DNA of 64,000 nt from Podospora bellae-mahoneyi. Taxonomy: Eukaryota; Ascomycota; Sordariomycetes; Sordariales; Podosporaceae. The translations under genes were made by a program, and so were the position numbers. The notes under the pieces are model-generated. The model was not told where the DNA came from, made no database searches, and saw only the letters and a list, made by a program, of their open reading frames with translations. The stretch is from the NCBI RefSeq assembly GCF_035222275.1, contig NW_026946360.1:558001-622000 (forward strand). Direction: 5' to 3'. Position 1 is the first letter of the stretch; every line of letters starts with the position of its first letter. This document shows, one piece after another, positions 55,379-64,000 of the stretch.

Positions 55379-56452
55379 GGGGCACAAAGCCGTCTTTCTC
55401 GTTTTGAAGGCCAGGAAAAAGCCAAAAAGTGATTTATTCTGTCTGATGTCTCGAACAGCAGCTGGCATGAAGTCATTGGTCTATGCTTGTGGTGGACAGC
55501 TGTAAATTGGCTCCAATTTGGCCTCCCTGTGCCCCCCACAAGCTCCTGGACTTGGCGCAACAATCCAGACCGCGTCACGCGTCAGGACGTCATAGCAATG
55601 CCTGTACACGTGACAGGGAGCTTTAGGCATTCTTGGTAGTGAATTGCATCTCCTGTAACCTCCAAAGTCCTTCGGTGGAGGTTTTCAGAAAGTTATCCGA
55701 CACCGCCTCGAATCTGTTGTCTCCTATCGATATCTCTCCATCCATATTCACATCTGTGGACAAGGGCTCCCTGCTGATGGAGCACCCGACCTTTTGGATT
55801 ACTAGGTCATCGCTGCTTTGACCAAGCTTCTGGAAGCATGCATGAGCAAGTGCCGGCATCAACAGGTGGGTACTGAAGCACTGTTAGCAAGAACAGCGCA
55901 TCACTGGCACAGATTGGCGAGGGGCACAAGTACTTTGAGCATGAGTATTTCTCTCATTCGAGGTGGACGGTTAAGGATCTCCATAAGGTTATATTTCTGT
56001 CCGCATTTCCCTGCACGTTCTACAAGCATGCACTAAGGAGTATTGGCTGATGAGATGCCAAGAATATTGAATGCAGACGCGGGGTAGCTACACTTCATTG
56101 TCGTCACCCCTTCCCGTCACCCCCAATCATATGCTTCCACAGCCTTCAGGCCAGGCGTTTTTGTCGCCAGGAGCATACGGTGGCCTTCCAATGCATTTCA
56201 GCCGCACTCTAACAGAACAAAGAGTCGGTCATGGAAACCTTACCGAGCCCAAACAAAACAGAGGCGCCATGTGGCAGAGGATGAAGAGCTCGGGACTTGC
56301 TCGACGATATTTATTTCAAATGGGCCACAGTATGCGAGACCCCAGCCTCGCCCTTGAGATTTCTATAGCTACTTAACTGAAGCTATGTCCTTCTCTCCAT
56401 TGTGCCCGTGACCGTTCTTGGGCACTTCTCGCTGGTTTACCAAGACGACGGA
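55344..56452. other. divergent intergenic region between HOS3 and the GPI-protein gene
   Basis: The region is 1.1 kb. A possible small minus-strand gene lies at 55623-55964, called separately with low confidence. The rest shows nothing beyond promoter-length sequence. Confidence 0.5.
55623..55964 (-). CDS. possible small protein (about 93 aa, 2 exons), doubtful
   Basis: An ATG-initiated minus-strand frame at 55623-55862 encodes about 79 residues of protein-like text, ending LWRLQEMQFTTKNA. A CTAACAG acceptor lies just upstream, and an ATG exon (MREILMLK) with a GTACTT donor would add eight residues, giving about 93 in total. No domain, signal or firm codon bias is visible. It lies 280 nt from the HOS3 start, so it could equally be promoter sequence. 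Confidence 0.15.
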
Positions 56453-57593
56453 ATGATGGTTCGAAAATATCTCCCACTCATTGTCCTGGTGCAGCCAGGA
56501 GTCGTCACTGCGATACTCGAGCAATATGTCGAAGTAGTCCACACCATCGATGTCCAGGCCATACATGTCAACAATTTTCCACCACCAAATATGACTGTCC
56601 AAGCAATGGCACTACAGGCAGGCGTCACGGCTTGCTCTGTTGCCAATCTTGTGGTCACATCATGTGCCAGCGCTGGGGCTCTCGCTACAACAGCTCCACT
56701 CGGGGAGATGTTTGACTGCTTATGCTGCTTCTCAGGCACGGCCCTCTACCCGGCATACTCGTCATGTGCATCATATATCTACAACTCAGTGGAGGGGGCC
56801 ACTTCGGCCTTTTCAGGTATGTTGGCTGAGGCTTACTGATATGTCACTGGAGGGCCACGGCCACTAATTGCCCCAATCACCAGCAATGTCGGTCATCTGG
56901 GATGGTTGCCTTTCTGTTAGTCCCATCTGCTCCAACCGTCCAACGACCCCAAGGACGACCACGGTCGATGCCAGCACCACCCGAGACGTAGTGACTGCTG
57001 GACCTTCATCCACCCCCAGAGCCTGCGCCTCCTTCGCCAATATTGTACGATCCTGCTCAAGCAAGATCCCCAACTTCACCGCTATCTCGGACAGAGAGCT
57101 GGCAGAGTGCATGTGCTACGACCCTTTCGGCTCATATACGACCGTCGCGGAGGACTACGCGAGCACCTGTGCTGCCTGGGCGACAACAGGCAGGTCGACT
57201 GATTACAGCAGTAAGCAGAAGCAACCAGTCGTGATATAGTTTTATGAGGTTGAGTCTAACGTCAAAACAGTCTTTGCAGCGTTCACTACATTCTGTGATG
57301 ACTATCCACCTGGTGGAGCGACCATCAGGGGAAGCAGCGGCGGCGGCAATGATAATGGCGACATCATCCTCACCTCTGCCGGAAGCCGAAGCCTGGGGGG
57401 CAATGGCAATATTGTTGATCTCATCCCGACTGCCTCACCGACTGAACCTCCACCCAATGACGAAGAATCCAACACAACCCCAACGCCTCCACCTTCACCC
57501 TCTGGACCTTCCGGCGCCATGTCCTTGCGAGATGCAAGATATGGCCTGCTGAGCTGGATCATGCTGGCTTTGTCGGCATATATGCTCTGTTGA
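56453..57593 (+). CDS. GPI-anchored cysteine-rich secreted protein with duplicated module (337 aa)
   Basis: The protein is probably secreted and wall- or membrane-anchored, of unknown function. Exons are 56453-56816, 56884-57210 and 57271-57593; introns are 67 and 60 nt, both phase 1. Start: ATG-ATG at 56453 gives MMVRKYLPLIVLVQPGVVTA, a plausible signal peptide. Two copies of a cysteine module follow. Copy 1 has Cys 61, 71, 89, 91, 105 and 130; copy 2 has Cys 169, 179, 197, 199, 217 and 239. Both begin CX9CX17CXC. Each intron lies exactly eight codons before the sixth cysteine. A Thr/Pro-rich linker joins the copies. The C-terminus is Gly/Asn- then Pro/Thr-rich and ends in a hydrophobic LLSWIMLALSAYMLC, typical of GPI attachment. 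The pattern does not match CFEM, hydrophobin or WSC. The N-terminal ~45 residues are less certain because the opposite strand is also open. Confidence 0.72.
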
Positions 57594-57902
57594 GAGCATG
57601 CTGAACACATGACACCGAAGAGCAGATCAACCTCGTATGAGAACCGAGTGGACATGGCAAGGTATTTTAGAAGGGTTTTCATAACATCCAATAATCCGTA
57701 CCCCTATTATGTACACATGACCCAGTATTTACAACACTAAATACAATATTTGTCCCTATCTATCCTCCTTATCCCCCTCCCAGAATAACCTTCTAAACCA
57801 GCGCTGTTATATGCCGAAAAAAACGAGGAAAAAAAACCAGAAGCCAAACAAATGCTAGAACTTGAAGCAACCAAAAAAAAAAAAGCAAAAGAAGGGAAAG
57901 CA
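57594..57902. other. convergent 3' spacer
   Basis: This is 309 nt between two converging genes, with A-rich runs (e.g. 57877-57888) fitting 3' untranslated sequence on both sides. Confidence 0.6.
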
Positions 57903-58643
57903 TCACCCGCAAACCCCAACCACACCTCCAGCACAATCCCCCCAAACCATCGCCTTCGGTACAAGCTCCAGCCCATTATACTCAATCCTCCCATCGACCC
58001 ACTTCTCCTTTTCTTCTTCCTCTGCCTCCTCCCGTTCAACCTTTTCCCCTTCACCATCCTCCTCGACCGGCGAAGGAGCAGGCAGCTCATAACAAAAACT
58101 CTCCCTCACCCTCTCCATAATCTTCATAATCTCCTCCTTATCCCCCCTCGGATCAATCAACTCAATTGCCCTATTCCCCCTATCACCATCACCGCTGCTG
58201 CTGCTGCTGCTCTCTTGCGCATCAATCACAAGATACCCCTCCTCCAAATTGGGGAACGACTTTAAGAAGGAATATTTGTTGTACACCTCCCACTCTCTCC
58301 TGATTTCTGAGCTGACATAGTCGACAGCGACTTTGGTGATGAGCTCCAGACAGATGTCGGCTGGCGGGGAGGGGGTGGAGTAGCCTAGCGGAGAGACAGG
58401 ACGGGGGTAGTACAGGATGTCGGTGCCGGGGTGGAAGTAGGTGTTTATCTGGGGGAGGAGGACCAAGGAGCGGAGGGATTCCTGGCGGGATTCGTGGCAG
58501 ACGGAGAGAAGGGTGGGTGGGGGAGTTGGGGAGGTGGAGGACTGGGTGAGGACGACGACGCGAGGGGAAAGGACGAGACGCCAGATATGGAGGCGGAGTT
58601 CGGCTGGGAGGAAGGGGAAGAGGTGAAATTCATCGGAGGCCAT
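57903..58643 (-). CDS. 2EXR-domain protein (246 aa)
   Basis: This is a small single-exon gene of the 2EXR family, common and often multi-copy in filamentous ascomycetes. Function in the family is unknown; an F-box-like role has been suggested by its opening helix. The opening FHLFPFLPAELRLHIWRL (residues ~6-23) is the 2EXR signature. It is followed by LLSVCHESRQESLRS and the FHPGTDILYYP segment, both usual for the family. Residues ~140-155 hold a Ser run coded by AGC repeats (58193-58211). An acidic, Glu-rich stretch at ~195-215 precedes a conserved-looking WGDCAGG end. The start ATG at 58643 directly opens the domain. No signal or membrane segment is seen. Confidence 0.85.
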   Translation of the reverse strand: MASDEFHLFPFLPAELRLHIWRLVLSPRVVVLTQSSTSPTPPPTLLSVCHESRQESLRSLVLLPQINTYFHPGTDILYYPRPVSPLGYSTPSPPADICLELITKVAVDYVSSEIRREWEVYNKYSFLKSFPNLEEGYLVIDAQESSSSSSGDGDRGNRAIELIDPRGDKEEIMKIMERVRESFCYELPAPSPVEEDGEGEKVEREEAEEEEKEKWVDGRIEYNGLELVPKAMVWGDCAGGVVGVCG

Positions 58644-60361
58644 CCTTGATGCTGTGGTTCAGAAGATGGTGGTGTGTATCAGCACAGGATATGGCGCAGG
58701 TGTGTGAAGCTTCCAGGTTGGGCTCGAAAACAGGCGTGTATGAATCAATCCAAAGCGGCCGGAGGGATGGCAACCTGGCTTGAGAAAAAGAACGGATTAA
58801 ATAGTACACAATTGGACTTGTCGAGATGTCGTGAAGGTATCTCAAAAAACATGAGAGCGATGCGAATGAGAGAAATCGTGTCGGGGTATCCGCTTATAAG
58901 AATCTCACATAGAAACGAACCACGAAACAAAAAATTGACGAGGCCAAGACACAGCTAAGCAATGACCAAATAGATGAACGGCTCTTTTGTGCCCGTGTTG
59001 TATTGTGTTGTCAGGTCAGAGCCGGTCAGGCTGGTCCCGAGGTCAAAACTGTGCTTCCAGTGGAGTATCCTTTTTCGTTGTCTAAAAGTCCGTGGTCATT
59101 TGACAGCACTTTTTGACACTTGGATGAAGCCTGAGCACACACACACGACGCAAGCGCAAGGAATAGCCTAGAGTTTTATAGTTCTGATCACAATGCAAAC
59201 AAGGGAAAGAGTTGGCCAGGTCGGACAACCTGAGAAACAACCATTCCCAAGCTTTCCAGCTCCAATTTGATGTCATTATGCGCCGAGGCTGGCGCAGCAG
59301 AGTCGGTATCTCTGGGCAGCGCGGCTCGGATTTTGCTAGTGGTGAAGAACAGGGAAGGGCCAAGGGGTCATGGGTGCGGGAGCGCTTGTTCGACGATCTC
59401 CCCGAGTTGAACCGAATTTTTTTCTACATGGCGAAGGAAAATATGGACTCGGGATGCAACATTATAGCCGAAGTAGGAGGGAGTACAACAAAGAGGAATA
59501 GCCAGATATTGTTGGTGCCCGTCGCCGGCAATGCGTCCCGGCAGGAGAGAGAAATCGCCTGATTTTGGGCCAGAAGGATCTTTGACGTTGGTCATTTGGG
59601 ACTTGGGCTCGGGTTGGGGTTAGCTGGGCAGAAGTGGGGCATCAATGGAGAAACCTGAGGGATCCAAACAATCTCCTGGAGTTCCAGGAAGGTTGCCATA
59701 TCTTCAACTTCGCCAGAGTTAAACATCCAGTTCAAGCTTCGGGCGTGGTAGGTCATGTTATCTTCGGGTACTGCTAGGTTGCGTCCGTGGTGTTCATTTG
59801 ACATTTGTGCCTGTTGCCGTAGCGGACCGCCCTCCAGAGAAGGAGACGAGGTGGTGAATAGACGATGAATGATAGTTGTGGCATATTACTCAATCATGCC
59901 ATAAGGCTCCAAATTGCGTACCGATATGAGAAAACAAAAGCCACTGTTCCCTGGTTGCGAAATAGGAGGGATTTATGCCGATCTTGTGGGTTGCGGAAAG
60001 GTGCTGGTATCTTTTCTTGGACGTGGCCGTACTGATGGCTCTTGAATTCAAGACAGGAGATGCATCCATATGGGCCAAGGTTACTGATAATCTGGACATA
60101 TGTACATACGGCGATACGTCACAATCACAACAGCTTGGAAAGGTCCAAGAGACAGTCATGGTGGGGCATGGGTTGGAGATCAAATCGAGGGGTAGCCTTA
60201 TGGATCCACCTTAACCGTTTGCTCCACTCGACTTTTGGAGAATTTCCAGGCTTGGCAGCGGGTTCAAAGAACGAGGGGCATTTTCACGAGCAACAGTCGA
60301 CAACGGCTCACTTGGCTTTTGGTTGCGGTAACGGACAGGAATGTGGGCAACTGCAAGAAGA
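58644..60361. other. divergent intergenic region between the 2EXR gene and tgt
   Basis: The region is 1.7 kb and serves as promoter for both neighbours. It contains one small minus-strand open frame (59592-59804) listed separately with low confidence. No tRNA or repeat was seen. Confidence 0.55.
59592..59804 (-). CDS. possible small protein (70 aa), doubtful
   Basis: An ATG-initiated frame encodes 70 residues with coding-like C-ending codons and text such as SLNWMFNSGEVEDMATFLEL. No domain, signal or intron is recognisable, and the tail (NPNPSPSPK) is simple. It may be a short exon of an unannotated gene or chance. Confidence 0.2.
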   Translation of the reverse strand: MSNEHHGRNLAVPEDNMTYHARSLNWMFNSGEVEDMATFLELQEIVWIPQVSPLMPHFCPANPNPSPSPK

Positions 60362-61714
60362 ATGGCTTCTACGACCAGATCGGCATCCTCTGCCGCCCTC
60401 ACTTTTGAGCTGGTGGGAAAGTGCTCTGTATGTGCAATCCCTCTCCTCTCCATGCTGCTGGACATGCCTGACAACTAATGCAGATATCTAACAGACAACC
60501 CGTGCCCGCGCATCCATCTTGACGCTGCCCCACGGTCAGGTCAACCTCCCAATTTTCATGCCTGTAGCCACGCAGGCTTCACTCAAAGGCCTTACCCCCG
60601 AACAACTCGAGGCAACTGGATGCCGTCTCTGCCTCAACAACACCTACCATCTCGGCCTGAAGCCTGGTCAGGAAGTCCTCGATGCTGTAGGAGGCGCGCA
60701 CAAGTTTCAGGGATGGAACCACAATCTTCTTACTGATAGTGGCGGGTACGTGGCCAACTCTAGTCATGGGAAGCAAAATAGCTGAGATGTCAAAGGTTTC
60801 AGATGGTCTCGCTACTCAAGCTGGCCAACGTCACCGAGGAAGGTGTGCGCTTCCTCTCACCACACGACGGCAGCCCTATGCTCTTAACCCCCGAGCACTC
60901 GATGAGCCTCCAAAACTCGATCGGATCCGACATTATGATGCAGCTGGACGATGTCCTCGTCACTACACACCCAGACAAGGCGCGCATGAGAGAGGCGATG
61001 GAGCGCAGTGTACGTTGGCTCGACAGATGTATCGCTGCCCACAAATACCCAGAAAGGCAGAACCTGTTCTGCATCATTCAGGGTGGACTGGACCTGGAGA
61101 TGCGCCGGGAATGCTGCCGCGAGATGGTCGCTCGTGACACACCCGGTATCGCCATTGGCGGACTGAGCGGAGGTGAAGCAAAGGATGACTTCTGCAAGGT
61201 GGTGGCCACTTGCACGGAGCAACTACCAGAACTCAAGCCGAGATACGTCATGGGAATTGGGTACCCAGAGGATCTTGTGGTCAGCGTGGCGCTGGGAGCA
61301 GATATGTTCGACTGCGTGTGGCCCACACGCACTGCGCGGTTTGGGAATGCCATCACCAAGCATGGTGTACTCAACATGAAAAGAGAGATGTATGCCGCTG
61401 ATTTCGGGCCCATCGAGGAGGGTTGTGGGTGTCAGTGTTGCAGGCCTGCCGGCCAAGAAGGGTCGCTGGGCATCACAAGGGCATTCATTCACCACAATGC
61501 CGCCAAAGAGACAGTTGCGGCGCACCTGCTGACACTACACAACGTGTGGTATCAGCTGGATCTGATGAGGCAGGCCAGAGAGGCCATCATTGCTGACCAA
61601 TTCCCGGCATTCGTCAAGAAGTTTTTTGCTGGACTGTACCCTGACGGACAGAGCTATCCATCGTGGGCAGTCAACGCATTGCGTGGTGTTGGCATCGAGT
61701 TGCTAGAGAGGTGA
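60362..61714 (+). CDS. tgt1: queuine tRNA-ribosyltransferase catalytic subunit (411 aa)
   Basis: The enzyme swaps guanine-34 for queuine in GUN-anticodon tRNAs (Asp, Asn, His, Tyr). In eukaryotes it pairs with a QTRT2 partner, often near mitochondria. Exons are 60362-60427, 60495-60745 and 60796-61714 (introns 67 and 50 nt). The first exon encodes only 22 residues ([20 protein letters not shown]...), joining to [20 protein letters not shown]. Family motifs: [34 protein letters not shown], and DSGGFQM, which contains the catalytic aspartate and is rebuilt across intron 2. Others are [22 protein letters not shown] and [16 protein letters not shown], which contains the nucleophilic aspartate. 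The zinc site is GCGCQCC followed by the downstream His. Length matches human QTRT1 (403). Baker's yeast lacks this gene; filamentous fungi keep it for salvage of environmental queuine. The call is firm. Confidence 0.95.
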
Positions 61715-62017
61715 TGTAAAGGTATAGACAAAAATGAATAGATGTACAAGCTACCCAAGATATATCTCTAAATCACTTTACATACTAGTAACTAGGGTAA
61801 TCAGGGGCAACTTTGCATGACAAAGGGTTAGGGTTGAAGAACTAGGCCTTGGCATGAACTGATGGCCAATGGGGCATCCATTCAACTTTTAGAGCTCGGG
61901 AATTTTTGCAGCTCAACTCGGCGATTGAAGGAACGAAGCCCCGATCTCTCGCGGCCCCGACCCCGACCTCGACGACAGCCAGGAGAGCGCTTTCGGGCCA
62001 ATCCAGCCACATTGACC
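61715..62017. other. short intergenic spacer between tgt and mrp51
   Basis: This is about 300 nt. The mrp51 frame is open back to an ATG at 61862, so 61862-62017 could be translated; I treat it as leader. Confidence 0.5.
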
Positions 62018-63400
62018 ATGGTTTCCAGGAGCGTGTCCCCGGGAGGCGCGCTTCTCCGGGCGTCGCGGATGTTCTCTATGCCGGCACCCCTCCCACCACC
62101 GGCGGCAGAAGCCGCTCAAGCAACCTTCAAGTCGCACTCCGATACAGCTACCTCGGCCTACCCAACACACCAGGTCATCACAACCCTTAGTCACGCCCGC
62201 AAGGAGGGGGACTGGGGCTTGAAGCGTCCTCTCCCTCTTCGATCAACTACCAAGTCCTCGACTCCCATGCTCCGCATCAAGGGCATCGATACGATCGAGC
62301 AAATTACCGACTACGCCTCAGGCGCCGACCACGGCCTCACCCTTCTCAAGTTCCAAGAACTTGGTCTCCCGATCTCTACGCCCTCCTCTTTTGCAAACTC
62401 GAGACACAGAACCGATGCCGCGACCAGGTCCGTTTTCGAGGACGATATCGATCGCACCGCCATCGCCGCGAAGGACCGTGCAAAGCTTGTCGACCAACGA
62501 TGGAGGTTTTCTGGCCCATGGCTTGCCGGCATGTCGCCCGGCGACTTCAAGAAGTACTTGGCTGAGAGGGTTCGGCCCCGTCGCGCCGCCTTCCGTATGT
62601 TTCTGAAGGCCAAGATCGCCCGCGATCTCAACGAGACGGCCCGGTTGAAAGCCTTGGACAACGCAGAGACCGAGTATGACAAGGTCACCGTCGATTCTAT
62701 TCTTGAGGATGACGTTACCGAGTACTTGCGGAATGTTCGGAACCAGAACGCAGTGCTGTATCAGCTGGTTGGGGAGTTCTTGGATCTCGCACCTCTGAAG
62801 CAACCGACGGAACTGACGACTGAGCAAATGTTGCATCCCCCACAACACACATATTCAACCCACGACACCAACAACCCGTATGCCGAACACGGTCCTCCAA
62901 AGACCCACCCTTCCGCCGGTCTCTCGTACATCCGCACCGGTGCATACATGGACAACCACCCGCTGTACGGCCCGCAAAAGGAACATAAGCCGGTTGAGGC
63001 CAGAGTGCTCAGGCCGCGCAGCCAGCAGAGCTACAGCAGCGCCAAATTGGGTGTTGCTGGTTTCGTCACCGAGACCAACGAGGGCGACAACGCTCAAAAT
63101 CAGAAGTCCGGGAAGTCGCCTCTTCGACATTTCGACCCTGATCTCAAGAACGGCGCCAAGGTTTACGTTCAGCCTGAAACGGCTTCTGTCAACTCGGATG
63201 GCAAGCTGCGGATCGTGCTCAAGGACTCAGTGGATGCCGAGGCTGAGCTGGTTGCCCGTGAGCTGATTGGTGATGGTGAGGGCATTTTTGGACAACAGCG
63301 GAAGGAGGTTGAGGTGGTCAGCCAGTCAACCATTCGCAAGTCCTACTCAACTAAGCTCTCGCAGGGTGCACAGGACTATGGTTTGAATTCGGAGAACTAG
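62018..63400 (+). CDS. mrp51: mitochondrial small-subunit ribosomal protein Mrp51 (bS1m) (460 aa)
   Basis: This is a component of the fungal mitoribosomal small subunit at the mRNA exit side, also linked in yeast to translation of COX2 and COX3 messages. It is a single exon. The start at 62018 gives MVSRSVSPGGALLRASRMFS, an Arg/Ser presequence-like leader that opens the Mrp51 family signature (SPGGALLRxSRMFS). An upstream in-frame ATG at 61862 would add 52 residues of Arg/Pro-rich text, which is less likely. Further family-like segments are HQVITTLSHARKEGDWGLKRPLP, TPMLRIKGIDTIEQITDYAS, DHGLTLLKFQELGLPI and TDAATRSVFEDD. Then come a helical middle part and a C-terminal region with SAGLSYIRTGAYMDNHPLYGP and the tail HDYG-like QDYGLNSEN. 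All match the family; no break is seen. Confidence 0.88.
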   Translation: MVSRSVSPGGALLRASRMFSMPAPLPPPAAEAAQATFKSHSDTATSAYPTHQVITTLSHARKEGDWGLKRPLPLRSTTKSSTPMLRIKGIDTIEQITDYASGADHGLTLLKFQELGLPISTPSSFANSRHRTDAATRSVFEDDIDRTAIAAKDRAKLVDQRWRFSGPWLAGMSPGDFKKYLAERVRPRRAAFRMFLKAKIARDLNETARLKALDNAETEYDKVTVDSILEDDVTEYLRNVRNQNAVLYQLVGEFLDLAPLKQPTELTTEQMLHPPQHTYSTHDTNNPYAEHGPPKTHPSAGLSYIRTGAYMDNHPLYGPQKEHKPVEARVLRPRSQQSYSSAKLGVAGFVTETNEGDNAQNQKSGKSPLRHFDPDLKNGAKVYVQPETASVNSDGKLRIVLKDSVDAEAELVARELIGDGEGIFGQQRKEVEVVSQSTIRKSYSTKLSQGAQDYGLNSEN

Positions 63401-63842
63401 AGTCGATTGGGGGTGACTGGACTATCTTGCTGATAACTCCATAATGTACAACATGTTCTCTGTAGAAATATATACCATGTGAGCCATTTCCCTTGTACTG
63501 ATGTCTAAAGGCATTGTTTACTATTGTTGGCTCAAGTTTTTGGAGCGACCGTCATAGAGTGAATCCGGGAATGCCTCAGCCGCAGTTGCCCCACCTCAAG
63601 TGGCAGCCACAAAGTAGTAAGCTTAACCAGCTCACCAGCCACGCCCCAAAAGATTGGCATGCCCTAAGCGCACGCAACCCCCACAATTGCAGACCCACTC
63701 TGAAAAACCACCACAGGTTTGGCGAGCTCGACTGCGAGAATCCTCTTGCTTCTTCTCTTCTGTGTTCGAAACTCCAAGCGTCGCCCTCGGTAGGTCTTTT
63801 TTTCCCTTCACCAACAACCAACTACCACACCAAACCGTCAAA
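63401..63842. promoter_or_regulatory. promoter and leader of the eS17 gene
   Basis: This is 440 nt between mrp51 and eS17. A pyrimidine tract (TCTTTTTTTCCCTTC, about 63795-63809) lies ~35 nt upstream of the ATG, as is usual at transcription starts of fungal ribosomal-protein genes. The leader CACCAACAACC is A/C-rich. Confidence 0.6.
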
Positions 63843-64000
63843 ATGGGTCGCGTTCGTACCAAGACTGTCAAGAAGTCCGCCAAGGTCATCATTGAGCGGT
63901 ACTACCCCAAGTTGACTCTCGACTTCGAGACCAACAAGCGGTATGTTTTTCTCCAACCTGGATTTTGGGCAGAGGGGAGACCCGACTGACTCTGAGGAAA
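63843..64000 (+). CDS. rps17: cytosolic ribosomal protein eS17, first exon (partial)
   Basis: This is the first exon (63843-63940, 32 codons plus two bases) of the 40S protein eS17. The sequence [20 protein letters not shown], followed by [13 protein letters not shown], is diagnostic for the family (about 135-145 residues in full). A GTATGT donor follows at 63941, and the intron runs to the right edge with no acceptor visible before it. Strong C-ending codon bias and the pyrimidine-rich leader fit a highly expressed gene. The remainder is outside the window. Confidence 0.95.

Noticed and set aside
59212-59562. 116-codon plus-strand frame upstream of tgt
   Set aside because: It opens at a TTG, shows no domain and overlaps probable promoter DNA.
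1-64000. Search for transposons, LTR or virus-like elements, RIP-type AT-rich tracts, CRISPR arrays and biosynthetic clusters
   Set aside because: No terminal repeats, transposase, reverse transcriptase, capsid-like or synthase sequences were seen, and base composition stays even. The FAR1-type gene has only the DNA-binding domain.

Overview
The window is nuclear DNA of a filamentous ascomycete, most likely a member of the Sordariales. Introns are short (50-86 nt, plus two of 135-167 nt) with GTRNGT donors and CTAAC-like branch points. The cytoplasmic dynein heavy chain comes to about 4,369 residues, close to the length I recall for Neurospora crassa ro-1. The other genes (a Zn2Cys6 regulator, a 2EXR protein, a WSC sensor, a Hos3-type deacetylase, Mrp51) are typical of Pezizomycotina. 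I see no transposon, virus-like element, RIP-degraded tract, rRNA, tRNA or secondary-metabolite cluster. The DNA reads as ordinary euchromatic core genome.

Layout from left to right. 1-1304 (-): 5' part of a CSC1/DUF221 osmosensitive cation channel. 3746-5452 (+): coiled-coil protein of unknown function. 6593-9943 (+): single-pass kelch membrane protein with a long cytosolic tail. 9944-14106: gene-poor. 14107-15539 (+): WSC-domain cell-wall sensor with three introns. 17802-30969 (-): dynein heavy chain, 12.66 kb in one exon plus a small last exon. 32450-34314 (-): Q-rich nuclear protein with a FAR1-type zinc domain. 35890-38412 (-): gamma-tubulin complex protein GCP4. 39301-41027 (-): spartin/senescence-domain protein with a six-codon first exon. 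41028-45419: long leader and intergenic stretch, including about 1.3 kb with no ATG. 45420-47927 (+): Zn2Cys6 transcription factor. 49173-51397 (+): three-exon orphan coiled-coil protein. 51783-55343 (-): HOS3-like histone deacetylase. 56453-57593 (+): GPI-anchored cysteine-rich protein. 57903-58643 (-): 2EXR protein. 60362-61714 (+): queuine tRNA-ribosyltransferase catalytic subunit. 62018-63400 (+): mitoribosomal protein Mrp51/bS1m. 63843 onward (+): start of ribosomal protein eS17.

These are mostly independent housekeeping and regulatory genes. Dynein and GCP4 both serve the microtubule system and lie on one strand about 5 kb apart, but nothing shows shared control. CSC1, the kelch protein, the WSC sensor and the GPI protein are membrane or wall-facing products. 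Tgt, Mrp51 and eS17 form a translation-related run on the plus strand.

The most notable observations are these: an exact duplication of a cysteine module together with its phase-1 intron in the GPI protein; the ATG-free leader, overlapping uORF and possible N-terminal extension of the Zn2Cys6 factor; a uORF whose stop overlaps the HOS3 start; and the FAR1-type domain joined to an SLSQQ-repeat Q-rich region. I found no clear sign of an undescribed multi-gene system.
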